A stretch of 64,000 nt of DNA from Nostoc sp. 106C. GTDB taxonomy: Bacteria > Cyanobacteriota > Cyanobacteriia > Cyanobacteriales > Nostocaceae. Below are positions 45,401-52,817 of this stretch, in pieces. Position 1 is the first letter of the stretch, and each line of letters starts with the position of its first letter. The DNA lies in NCBI RefSeq assembly GCF_002154725.1, contig NZ_MTAW01000082.1, positions 1 through 64,000 of the forward strand. The letters are read 5' to 3'. The notes under the pieces were generated by a model that was not told the origin of the DNA, did no database searches, and saw only the letters and a program-made list of their open reading frames with translations. The translations under genes were made by a program, and so were the position numbers.

Positions 45401-46167
45401 CAGGATTAATTGTAGAACCGGAAATTATAGGAGACAAAAATAATCAATTATTCCTCAGCATTGAAAATCCGCATAGTACAGATTATCCCTCACTAAAATT
45501 TGCCAAACTCCAAGCGGAAATTGTCAGCCAAATATTCCCTAATTCTCAGCGTATCCAGGGAGCGCAAGCTAATAAAAATAACGTAGCTTATGCATTTGTT
45601 GATGACTACAATATATTTCACTTCATAGGGCATATCATTAACAATTCTAGTGAACCAAAAAAATCAGAATTGGTATTAGCTGGTGCAGACAAGCTCACGT
45701 TAGAAGAAATCTGTCAACAATCTTTAGTAAGTTACAACCTGGTTAACTTATCGGCTTGTGAAAGTACAATTACAAGTAATCACACAGTTACTAGCGAATA
45801 TGTGAGTTTAGTTAATGGTTTTCTAAGTGGAGGAGTCTCCCAAGTTGTGAGTACTCTGTGGACTGTAGAATCAGTCGCCAATGACTTGGCAATTGTAGAG
45901 TTTTATCGACGACTACAGCCAAATAAATCAGCAGCTACTACCTTAGCTGAAGTTACAGTATGGCTGAGAGAACTAACTGCAAAGGAACTGACGAAATGGT
46001 ATGAAGATTTACTGAATAATCTACATCCCGAAGATTTAAGAATTAGGACGCATGTAGCAACACAAATGTATAGAAGCAGTAAACTTCCACCAGAGCAAAA
46101 ACTTTATTCTCATCCTTATTATTGGGCCGCATTTACAATCACAGGTAACCAAACTGAAAGTATTTAA
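42412..46167 (+). CDS. TPR-CHAT (caspase-like) protein with amphipathic N-domain
   Basis: A 1251-residue protein. It starts with a basic amphipathic helix (MLRRLFQWLKKLFQHPF) that could bind membrane, then a helical domain (to about 130) shared with the upstream gene. Residues about 150-330 are an acidic, Pro-rich linker with two W-[DE]-Y motifs (about W175 and W206) and three copies of a PPxE(D/N)T unit. Eight 34-residue TPRs follow (about 344-615). The C-terminal CHAT domain holds FHFIGH (H1074) and NLSACEST (C1116), an intact His-Cys dyad, so it should be an active cysteine protease. CHAT proteins act in signalling and suicide defence. HxlR and a CRISPR array lie downstream. Confidence 0.85.
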   Translation: MLRRLFQWLKKLFQHPFSSQKARSLNAARGYRVVNSPPELTNADLELLFTQLLEGVQQARGRQWALKYLQRMENRIPDERWIDWLLNFGERLLSSPAPNHQLAARMIQLGELGIGRIGDLSYDIGLSLLKRNSATRYEEIEELDHHVVMESKRPEDHLLNSPGQELIRNLGDRLWDYDDDETEILPIPEIASVEEAWTGNIGEVLWEYEGEDAEIPTRAALLDPEEDDEIANLFDLFSEPEEQENTTTTPVTNLSPPAEDTSLTPPTENTNLSPPPEDGKGELSETATWDKSLAKLEPTVAQAFDELLVRLDQSTSLVQELASELAIQRNNSQIIPQQKIDRAQAWFYQGLQQARTGDLLGAIASYDAAIELKPHVDEYWFNRALTLFHLEHFVEAIASYEKAIELKPDYYKAWYNRGGILGELGQFDEAVISFERVIAIKPDFPEAWSSRGLALMKLGQLLEAIASYDQALLLQPQDPENWYYRGIALGVSEQHEEAIASYDKALEIQPDYYEVWIDRGVVLFNLGQWSEAIASWDKALSIQADFYLAWYNRGVALENLGRREEAIDSYRKAIAIKPDFHLAWYNQAVALFYLGRYADAIASYDSALQIKFDYWEAWIGRGTAAGNLVNPDALSGLFTTITATNAALKQSGYEGKLASYEAGLKYVRPDTHPEGWGRLHLAIANTHYDQGKKDTVTRSHWQKAVAEYNQALLTLTSEDFPQLHLEVLQSLIKTLVGLGQTAQAQEFLKYSTNLLQQLLSDSTRTDDSKKQLALKFAGLRQLVVDLAIDYGDLVEAWEIAEQAKNACLTWLLDGWQEEIESLSYAEVQALLNPQTAIIYWHISPAALHTFILKDQAPSPILAFTPMQDAGVFSLGKTPMRLHEVPLPEAVRRLIAFEDWLEDWNQQYQEYCSNSSDKQNQSNHSWRVDMEQRLLQLKNILNISTITQELEGITKIILIPHRDLQKLPLHALFSPSVEEELSSIEANLTISYLPSVQTGLIVEPEIIGDKNNQLFLSIENPHSTDYPSLKFAKLQAEIVSQIFPNSQRIQGAQANKNNVAYAFVDDYNIFHFIGHIINNSSEPKKSELVLAGADKLTLEEICQQSLVSYNLVNLSACESTITSNHTVTSEYVSLVNGFLSGGVSQVVSTLWTVESVANDLAIVEFYRRLQPNKSAATTLAEVTVWLRELTAKELTKWYEDLLNNLHPEDLRIRTHVATQMYRSSKLPPEQKLYSHPYYWAAFTITGNQTESI

Positions 46168-46206
46168 GTATTGATCATGAACTAAAAAACGGACTAGAAG
46201 GGCAAA

Positions 46207-46227
46207 TGACAAATAACAAATAACAAA
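46207..46227. repeat. Short ACAAATA heptamer repeat before the HxlR gene
   Basis: Nearly three tandem copies of ACAAATA occupy the space just upstream of the HxlR start codon at 46231, leaving no clear ribosome site. Confidence 0.5.
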
Positions 46228-46230
46228 ACT

Positions 46231-46587
46231 ATGGAAACTAAAGCGGAAAACTCTACCAGACTAACTTGCGAAGTAGAAATTACATTAGAGGTGATTGGTG
46301 GACGCTGGAAAGTTTTGATTATTAGAGAACTAATGTCAGATGTTAAACGCTTTGGTGAATTGCAGCGAGCCTTACCTGGAATTACCCAAAAGATGCTGAC
46401 TCAGCAACTTAGGGAAATGGAGGATGATGGCATTATTCATCGCGAGGTTTATCCACAAATTCCCCCCAAAGTAGAATATTCACTAACACCTTTGGGGGAA
46501 AGCCTACAACCAATTCTCAATGCCATGCATGAATGGGCTGTGAAACATTTTTCTGAAATACGTCGCCATCGAATCGATGAACAGTAA
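46231..46587 (+). CDS. HxlR-family winged-helix regulator
   Basis: A 118-residue regulator. The HxlR signature is [20 protein letters not shown] then [20 protein letters not shown], with the recognition helix in [20 protein letters not shown] and the wing in [12 protein letters not shown]13 lies where redox- or aldehyde-sensing family members (HxlR, HypR) keep a reactive cysteine. It lies 63 bp after the TPR-CHAT gene on the same strand. HxlR regulators often control a neighbouring divergent oxidoreductase, but none is present here, so its target may be itself or the CHAT genes. Confidence 0.85.
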   Translation: METKAENSTRLTCEVEITLEVIGGRWKVLIIRELMSDVKRFGELQRALPGITQKMLTQQLREMEDDGIIHREVYPQIPPKVEYSLTPLGESLQPILNAMHEWAVKHFSEIRRHRIDEQ

Positions 46588-46634
46588 TAGTTAGTTCTAG
46601 CTGATTTAAGTAAGTTGCTGAGAAAAATTCAATG

Positions 46635-46767
46635 TATGTTAAGAAATATAAATTTGAAGTAGGGTGTATTATGCCGTAGGCTAACGCACCTTGAATCCTT
46701 GCTCTGCTCATGCGTCGGTGCGTTGCGCTGCGCGACAACACACCCTACATTTACATTCCTTAACATA
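46635..46767. mobile_element. MITE-like element, 133 bp
   Basis: The ends TATGTTAAGAAATATAAATT and (complement of the right end) TATGTTAAGGAATGTAAATG are imperfect terminal inverted repeats; further in, GTAGGGTGT mirrors ACACCCTAC. The centre is rich in GCG. The gene-free stretch 46588-47201 otherwise holds a HIP1 site near 46920 and the palindrome at 47082-47114. Confidence 0.6.
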
Positions 46768-47081
46768 GCTTTAACTGGACTTACCCCATACAAATGTACT
46801 AAAGCATCTGAAACATATACCAATTAAAGGTTTCAATTGTTGACTGAAAAAACTGTACCCATGTCTGAGCAATAGCCGTTTTGGTGATCGCGCAGAACAT
46901 TGTAGATTCAATATGATTAGCGATCGCTTGTAGGCGTGAATGAAGCACATGGCTACAGAAATTTTACTCAGCAATTAAAACCCTTGGAATGCTAAGCTTT
47001 TGAGCCTATGTAGGTATATTTGCAGGGGGAAGTCCAGCTTTAAATATCAGCACCGACTTACTTATGACAATTGAAGGGTTC

Positions 47082-47114
47082 AGATACCCGACTTCTTGAA
47101 GAAGTCGGGTATCT
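47082..47114. repeat. Perfect 16-bp palindrome beside the CRISPR array
   Basis: AGATACCCGACTTCTT and AAGAAGTCGGGTATCT around one base. Same family as 32811-32847. It lies beyond the leader-distal end of the CRISPR array and could terminate the minus-strand pre-crRNA. Confidence 0.65.
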
Positions 47115-47201
47115 TGGTGTTCACGAATAACTTATGATTGCTACAGGGATTTTAATTGATTGCAATTATAATTACTTTTTCCCAAAAATCAGGAATTCTA
47201 A

Positions 47202-48051
47202 GTTTCAATCCCTAATAGGGATTAGATTTAATTGCAATCTCTGAACACCCTGAACTGTTCATTGCGTTGTGGAATTCTAAGTTTCAATCCCTAATAGGGA
47301 TTAGATTTAATTGCAATTCAGAATAATTTGGCGCAAAATAGGGATAAATTTTGTTTCAATCCCTAATAGGGATTAGATTTAATTGCAATCTTTCTGCGGC
47401 TTCGTTTACATAAACCATATCTGTAGTTTCAATCCCTAATAGGGATTAGATTTAATTGCAATTTTGCAGTATTACTCCTTGTTGAGAATAGCTTTATTTT
47501 GTGTTTCAATCCCTAATAGGGATTAGATTTAATTGCAATAACTGTTTTACGGGGAAGATGCTCGAATTATTGCGGTTTCAATCCCTAATAGGGATTAGAT
47601 TTAATTGCAATGCATATTCTTCTTTACAAATTCTTCCGTCTGTAGCTGTAGTTTCAATCCCTAATAGGGATTAGATTTAATTGCAATATAGCGGGCAGTT
47701 GGTTTATTGGCGATCGCCGCTGGTTTCAATCCCTAATAGGGATTAGATTTAATTGCAATTTGGGTTTGAGCATGGCACTCACGAGCAAACACATTGGTTT
47801 CAATCCCTAATAGGGATTAGATTTAATTGCAATTTAAAAGTTTTAAATTCCATAATTAAGCTCCCCAGTTTCAATCCCTAATAGGGATTAGATTTAATTG
47901 CAATTGTTACTGGTGGCAGTGGGTATGAATGCACTTGTCCCGTTTCAATCCCTAATAGGGATTAGATTTAATTGCAATTTCCGTAGTAGAGGTTGAGCTA
48001 CTTGTTAACTAGTTGTTTCAATCCCTAATAGGGATTAGATTTAATTGCAAT
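47202..48051 (-). CRISPR. CRISPR array, 12 identical 37-nt repeats, 11 spacers
   Basis: Twelve identical repeats start at 47202, 47281, 47353, 47426, 47503, 47575, 47651, 47723, 47797, 47868, 47942 and 48015. Spacers are 34-42 nt (42, 35, 36, 40, 35, 39, 35, 37, 34, 37, 36). On the plus strand the repeat begins GTTTCAATCCCTAATAGGGA and ends TTAATTGCAAT. Read on the minus strand it ends GGGATTGAAAC, the usual 3' tag, so transcription is probably leftward with the leader to the right (48052-48360). A degenerate repeat-like stretch at about 47131-47166, one spacer length beyond the last repeat, fits the trailer end. No cas gene is in the window. The repeat resembles cyanobacterial type I-D/III repeats. 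Confidence 0.98.
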
Positions 48052-48365
48052 AGCCCGGAGTTGAAAGCATGGATATATTTGGTTTTCAAGGTACAGTTGC
48101 GTCAACCTGCAATCAAAGTAACTTTTGGGGCATTGAGTTGTCAAGAGTGACATAAGAAAAATACACTCAAAAGCTTGTGTAGTAAGGGTTAGGGAGTTTG
48201 CGTCAACCTCCAACTCTATGGAAAATGCTTCAAAACCATAGGCAGTAAGCTTTTGGGGCGCAAAATTTGACTCTTGTTTTCAAACACCTACTGGTTGACG
48301 CCAGACTCAAACAAAAAAACTCTGGTATCGATTGGCATTTTGCCACCAACGAATTCAATTTATTG
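48052..48365 (-). promoter_or_regulatory. Probable CRISPR leader
   Basis: AT-rich, gene-free DNA on the side from which the array should be transcribed. TGCGTCAACCT occurs twice (48098-48108 and 48199-48209) and inverted as GGTTGACGC at 48293-48301; CTTTTGGGGC occurs at about 48122 and 48250. These repeats suggest a duplicated leader segment. Leader function itself is inferred from repeat orientation. Confidence 0.5.
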
Positions 48366-48473
48366 AAAAATTTGGCGTTGCTGAATTATGAGATGATCTA
48401 GCCCAATTTGGAACGAATTATCAATGGTTTCAACCGCAGATTCATCCCGTATTTATGCAACGCCAAAAATTTT
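48366..48473. mobile_element. MITE-like element, about 108 bp
   Basis: AAAAATTTGGCGTTGC at the left and GCAACGCCAAAAATTTT at the right form a 16-bp terminal inverted repeat. It lies between the CRISPR leader and the Slr1339-like gene. It may be a deletion derivative of a cyanobacterial IS. Confidence 0.55.
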
Positions 48474-48486
48474 TATCTTACATTTA

Positions 48487-48885
48487 CTAACTATTGTGCA
48501 AATATTCAATCGCCGCTTCTAATTTTGAAGGATATCCTTCAGCAAATCTTTCAAACCACAGCCCTTCTGGTGAGAATGGATCTAATTTGGCTAGCCATTC
48601 TTTGGCCTGATTTTTTAAAGCTTCTCGTTGTTTTGCTTTGAGTTTTTCTTGGCGAATTCTTTCCTGTTCTAATTCTTGCTGTCGTTTTAACTCCTCAGCC
48701 ATATCCTGTTCGACAAAATCAGCCTTAACTTCCTCCAAAAGGCTATCTATTAAAGAGGCTGCTTTTGGTAAGGGTTGGATGAATGGTTGAGCTAAGTTTG
48801 GCTGAGGTTGTGGCTGCGGCTGAGAGGGTTTTGCTTCTTCATATTCAGTTTTGAGTTCAGCTAACAGCTTATCAATGGCATCCAT
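48487..48885 (-). CDS. Slr1339-family salt-stress-like small protein
   Basis: A 132-residue soluble protein: MDAIDKLLAELKTEYEE, a Gln/Pro repeat (PSQPQPQPQPN, about 20-30), a helix IDSLLEEVKADF, a long charged coiled coil (about 60-100, EELKRQQELEQERIRQEKLK) and a C-terminal LDPFSPEGLWFERFAEGY motif. From memory this matches the cyanobacterial Slr1339 family, named for salt-stress response in Synechocystis. It is the last gene of the VWA operon (37 bp after it). Ribosome site AGGA lies 8 bases before ATG 48885. Molecular role unknown. Confidence 0.6.
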   Translation of the reverse strand: MDAIDKLLAELKTEYEEAKPSQPQPQPQPNLAQPFIQPLPKAASLIDSLLEEVKADFVEQDMAEELKRQQELEQERIRQEKLKAKQREALKNQAKEWLAKLDPFSPEGLWFERFAEGYPSKLEAAIEYLHNS

Positions 48886-48921
48886 TGTTTCAGTCCTGTA
48901 AAGAAGATAGCTAGTGTTCTG

Positions 48922-49527
48922 CTAGTCATTAATGGCATTTAGCAAGACTTCCGATAGGCTCATATCTTCCATATCTTCCATTGTAATGGTGTCGCAAATA
49001 TCAAACTTAGCACCAGCCCCTTGAAGTTCATCATCTAAGACTTTAAGAAAGCGAGTAGCTTGCGCATCATTACCAACTTGAATGAAGGAAATAGCTAGTT
49101 CTTCATCGCGATCCATGTGGCGGGAAGCTTCAATAATGACTTTCATTACTGCTTTGCGATCGTCTGGTTCACCATCGGTAACAACTAAAATTGTCTCACC
49201 ATTCGGCTTATTTTGTTTAGCAGCCTTGCGTTGGAAGTAATCATCAGTTGCATGTTTTAGAACTCCTGCTAAATCGGTGCTTCCAGAAGGATCATTTTCT
49301 CGAAAAATCTGTGATACCTTAGCCGAAGTTACATTTTCATAGCGCTTGAATTTACCAGAAAATACATAAATAGTAATACCATCTGGGTCAAATTGTTCAC
49401 ACTTGCTAGCTAAGGCTAAGGTAGATTCCTGTGCGGCTACCCATCTGGTTCTACCACCTTTTTGATCTGGGGTAGCCATGCTGCCGCTTTTATCGATAAT
49501 TAAGGTGTAATCACGATTCTCTAGCAT
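48922..49527 (-). CDS. VWA-domain protein, third of a tandem trio
   Basis: A 201-residue von Willebrand factor A domain protein starting MLENRDYTLIIDKSGSM; ATG 49527 is chosen for its GGAG upstream (a TTG at 49542 also opens the frame). The metal-ion-dependent adhesion site is complete: DKSGS (DxSxS), T of STDLAGV, and VTDGEPDD. It has no signal peptide, so it acts inside the cell. The C-terminal segment KFDICDTITMEDMEDMSLSE is shared by all three paralogues. Such VWA proteins assemble complexes through Mg-dependent contacts; TerY-like proteins are the nearest familiar group. Confidence 0.85.
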   Translation of the reverse strand: MLENRDYTLIIDKSGSMATPDQKGGRTRWVAAQESTLALASKCEQFDPDGITIYVFSGKFKRYENVTSAKVSQIFRENDPSGSTDLAGVLKHATDDYFQRKAAKQNKPNGETILVVTDGEPDDRKAVMKVIIEASRHMDRDEELAISFIQVGNDAQATRFLKVLDDELQGAGAKFDICDTITMEDMEDMSLSEVLLNAIND

Positions 49528-49564
49528 TTCTAACTTCTCCAAGTATTTCGTAAAAACTTTTAAA

Positions 49565-50170
49565 TTAGTCAGTTATCGCCTTGATTAATACATCAGTAAG
49601 GCTCATATCTTCTAATTCATCTAAAGTAATAGTGTCACAAATATCAAATTTAGCGCCAACACTTTGCAACTCATCATCTATAGCGTGGAGAAACTTTGTG
49701 GCTTTGGTATCAGCACCCACTTGAATAAGAGAAATTCTTAATTCTTGAGGATTGTCCAAACGTTGAGTGGCATTGATAATTACTTCAAATACAGCTTGGC
49801 GATCGCCTGGCGCACCATCAGTGACAACTAAAATCACTTCTCCTGCTGGCTTGGTTTTGCCATCTGCTTTGCGTTTAAAATAGTTATTAATTGCGTCTTG
49901 CAGTACACCAGCTAAGTTGGTTGTATCTCCAGGTATATTTTCTGTGAAAATCTGCTTAATTTTATCTACTGTGACATGATCGTAACGCTTAAATCCTTTA
50001 GCAAACAGATAAATCGTGATCCCATCCAGGTCAAACTCTTCACATCTAGCAGCTAAAGCAAATGTTGATTCTTGCAGTGCTGTCCATCTACTTCTGCCAT
50101 TTTTTTGATCTGTAGTAGCCATACTGGCACTTTGATCAATAATTAAGGTATAATCACGATTTTCTAGCAT
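49565..50170 (-). CDS. VWA-domain protein, second of the trio
   Basis: A 201-residue paralogue starting MLENRDYTLIIDQSASM (ATG 50170, GAGGAA upstream). The MIDAS reads DQSAS, with TTNLAGV and VTDGAPGD, so the DxSxS pattern is kept but differs in detail (Ala for Gly, GAPGD for GEPDD). This is the most divergent copy and could bind a different partner. It is 38 bp upstream of the third copy and 62 bp downstream of the first. Confidence 0.85.
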   Translation of the reverse strand: MLENRDYTLIIDQSASMATTDQKNGRSRWTALQESTFALAARCEEFDLDGITIYLFAKGFKRYDHVTVDKIKQIFTENIPGDTTNLAGVLQDAINNYFKRKADGKTKPAGEVILVVTDGAPGDRQAVFEVIINATQRLDNPQELRISLIQVGADTKATKFLHAIDDELQSVGAKFDICDTITLDELEDMSLTDVLIKAITD

Positions 50171-50231
50171 CGATTAATTCCTCACAACTTGCTGATAATT
50201 AATTAAATAAAACTTACAGACTTAGTTACAA

Positions 50232-50837
50232 TTAGTCAGTTATTGCATTCATTAAGACATCTGCAAGGCTCATTTCTTCTAAGTCGTCTAAAGTCACAGT
50301 GTCGCAGATATCAAATTTAGCGCCAACACTTTGCAACTGATCATCTAAAGCTTTGAGAAACTTAGTAGCTTGAGGATCTGAACCAACTTGAACAATAGAA
50401 ATTCCTAATTCTTCATCCCGCTCCATTTGGCGGGTAGCATGAATAATTACTTCAAATACAGCTTTGCGATCGTCTGGTTCGCCATCAGTAATTACTAAAA
50501 TTGTTTCACCATTGGTTTTGGTTTTACCCGCAGCTTTTCGTTTAAAGTAATTATTGAGTGCGTCTTGGAGTACACCTGCTAAATTGGTCGTCCCAGCAGG
50601 ATCGTTTTCCTGAAAAATCTGCGCAACTTTAGCTGATGTTACATCATCGTAGCGCTTAAATCTCCCAGAAAATACGTAAACTGTAATCCCATCAGGATCA
50701 AACTGTTCGCACTTTCTCGCCAACGCTAGAGTAGATTCTTGTGCTATGTCCCATCTACTTCTCCCACCTGCTTGGTCAGGAGTGGACATACTGCCACTTT
50801 TATCAATAATTAATGTATAGTCACGGTCACTCATCAT
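50232..50837 (-). CDS. VWA-domain protein, first of the trio
   Basis: About 201 residues from ATG 50837 (MMSDRDYTLIIDKSGSM), chosen because AAAGGA lies just upstream and because the paralogues start at the same place; the frame is open for 36 more codons upstream. The MIDAS is complete (DKSGS, TTNLAGV, ITDGEPDD). The three VWA genes plus the Slr1339-like gene form one minus-strand run with 38-62 bp gaps, so they are probably co-transcribed from upstream of 50837. Confidence 0.85.
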   Translation of the reverse strand: MMSDRDYTLIIDKSGSMSTPDQAGGRSRWDIAQESTLALARKCEQFDPDGITVYVFSGRFKRYDDVTSAKVAQIFQENDPAGTTNLAGVLQDALNNYFKRKAAGKTKTNGETILVITDGEPDDRKAVFEVIIHATRQMERDEELGISIVQVGSDPQATKFLKALDDQLQSVGAKFDICDTVTLDDLEEMSLADVLMNAITD

Positions 50838-50992
50838 AGTATTCCTTTGATTGTTACCCTGTGGTTCTAGTCTAACCACCGGAATCGACGTTGATATAAG
50901 TATTCTCACCCGTATTGTTATATCTGCTACGGATTTGCTACTCAAATCAACCTATTTTAATACCGTTTTCAGTATTTGAGAGGCTGTTGCAA

Positions 50993-51712
50993 TTATGAAG
51001 TAGTATTAAAAATTTGTTGTGCAGTCAGGTTGAGTTCTGGGAATGCAGTAGAAATAATGCGGTCATCACCCCTAAATTGAGTAACCTGGTATTCGTCATT
51101 AACTAGGTTATAAATTGATAAAGTTGGTTTCTTTGGGCTACCTATATGTTTAATCCCACCCAATCCAAGATAATCGACAATCCAATATTCAGGTATTTTA
51201 ATTTCCTCATACTTGCCCATCTTTTTATAATAGTCATCACGCCAATTACTACTAACCCTTACGGGTTCGTCAGTTGCTTCAACGCGGCGGCACTTCCTTT
51301 AAGTCGGCGGAGCCGCCCAACGGAGTGCCTTGGGAACCCGCGCAACGCACTGACTCACTACTTCAACAACCAAAGGAATAGAAGCGCCACGCTGAACCGT
51401 AGAATATTTTGCCCAAAGTTCTTCTGATTTTAAAGCAGGCTTATTGAGGATTAATATGTCTGGAGAGTAAGTGGATTGGCTAGTCGCAGATTGTACCAAC
51501 GCAGTTTTGGGAACTGAGTAAGGAAATTTTAAGCGTTTGATTTCCGCAGAAATTTCAATATTTAAAAATCCTGTAATATCTTCATGCTCTCCTGTTGGCT
51601 GTGACATTTCAACTATTGCTCCATTATGTAGCTCGTAACGTTTATTTGAATTTTCTGGAATCCATTCCAAAAATTATTTAATTGTTATTGGCTTGAATAA
51701 TGCTTGACTCAT
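50993..51712 (-). pseudogene. Uma2-family (DUF820) gene, disrupted
   Basis: A Uma2 PD-(D/E)XK-like nuclease gene broken twice. From ATG 51712 it reads MSQALFKPITIK, then TAA (51674-51676), then in the same frame FLEWIPENSNKRYELHNG, YSPDILILNK and PLVVEVVS. There a 99-bp element (51254-51352) with a 3-bp ACT target duplication is inserted, adding a stop. After it the frame resumes SNWRDDYYKKMGKYEE, EYWIVDYLG and runs to the normal end at 50993. Removing the element with one ACT restores VVSSNWRDD exactly. Uma2 genes are very numerous in cyanobacteria. Confidence 0.85.
51254..51352. mobile_element. 99-bp inserted repeat element in uma2
   Basis: Starts AACCCTTACGGGTTCGTCAG and ends CCCGCGCAACGCACTG, flanked on both sides by ACT. 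It is GC-rich compared with the host gene and contains CGGCGG/CCGCC blocks (GTCGGCGGAGCCGCC) that can fold. It is too short to code for a transposase, so it must have been moved in trans. The exact restoration of the reading frame on removal defines its ends. Confidence 0.75.
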
Positions 51713-51818
51713 AGCTTTTAATCATCTCTCGCAAAAATAGATTTAAGACTAAAATAAATTTAGAGACGTTGCAAGTAACGTCTCTAAAATTCAAAATTGG
51801 TATAGCTTTTAAATATAG

Positions 51819-52556
51819 TTAATGGTGAGGTTTAAGAACTCCTAGTTCTTGCTGTATGGGCAACACATCTAAAATATCGGTTTGAGAACAATATTTTAGA
51901 TCTTCATAACATTCCAGGCGCAGCAAACGTTGGCCGTGACTGGCTTGGTGTAAAAGTCCTAACAAGTTATCTTGCCATTGAGAGTAAAGAGCGATCGCAC
52001 TAATCACTTCATCATTCCCAGCTATTTCCTCAGGTGATAGTTGAGTATGTTGCAAAATACTATGGGCGATCGCACCTGCACATACTGTATCTTCTAGAGA
52101 AAAACTGCCTTCCCAACCCGAACCGACAATCCAGACAGTCTCCGGTTGCTTTTCAACAAGAAAGTTAACTACCGCAGCACGATTGATCAAAGCTGCTGCA
52201 AGTACAGTTGGCGAGTTTTGTACCCGTTGTAAGGCGCGAGTACCATTGGTAGTACTAATAAATAACCGCCGTCCCTGTACCAGTTCTGGTGTGCAATCAA
52301 GGGGCGAATTACCCAAGTCAAAGCCAGCTACTTTTGAACCACCGCGTTCTCCAGCTCGCAGCCGTTTAACAGGGGGCCATTGTTCGCTAACTTCGATGAG
52401 TTGATCTAAATCGCTGAACACTTGTACAGCTTCGCCCCCAGCTGCCAAAACTGTTGCCATTGTGCTAGTAGCTCGCAGAACATCCACTGCGATCGCACAT
52501 GCTGGAGCTTGATCTGTTGGAGTTAATTCCGGGGTGTGATAAACGAATAGCTTCAC
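51819..52556 (-). CDS. comB: 2-phosphosulfolactate phosphatase family protein (ComB)
   Basis: A 245-residue ComB-family protein. The hallmark motifs are [38 protein letters not shown], and [33 protein letters not shown] follows. In methanogens ComB removes phosphate from 2-phosphosulfolactate on the way to coenzyme M; in cyanobacteria the natural substrate is not known. All family motifs are complete. Monocistronic. Confidence 0.9.
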   Translation of the reverse strand: MKLFVYHTPELTPTDQAPACAIAVDVLRATSTMATVLAAGGEAVQVFSDLDQLIEVSEQWPPVKRLRAGERGGSKVAGFDLGNSPLDCTPELVQGRRLFISTTNGTRALQRVQNSPTVLAAALINRAAVVNFLVEKQPETVWIVGSGWEGSFSLEDTVCAGAIAHSILQHTQLSPEEIAGNDEVISAIALYSQWQDNLLGLLHQASHGQRLLRLECYEDLKYCSQTDILDVLPIQQELGVLKPHH

Positions 52557-52716
52557 GTTTTAGATAAGCCTGATCTAATGCTGCCGAGAAACATTTTAAC
52601 CAGTTGATGCCATATAACGTAAGTAAAAATTCTCAACAGTTAAGAGTGAGGATGCTCTATGATGCTCTGATGCAGGGACAGAAAGACGCAGAGATTGATA
52701 ATAGTTATGGGTTTGT

Positions 52717-52737
52717 CATTGGTCATTGGTCATTGGT
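52717..52737. repeat. Tandem heptamer CATTGGT x3
   Basis: Three exact tandem copies of CATTGGT lie between comB and the cupredoxin gene. A low-complexity CTCCTGCTCCC-type stretch follows at about 52761-52812. Confidence 0.7.
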
Positions 52738-52817
52738 CACTAGGCATTGAGGATTTTTTCTCCTGCTCCCTTTTCACCCCACCCTCTCCCACACTCCCTT
52801 GTCCCCCTTGTCCTTTT

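Noticed and set aside
42412-48051. TPR-CHAT plus CRISPR as a type III-E (craspase) locus
   Set aside because: No gRAMP/Cas7-11 effector and no cas gene is in the window, and the CHAT protein has its own unrelated N-domain.
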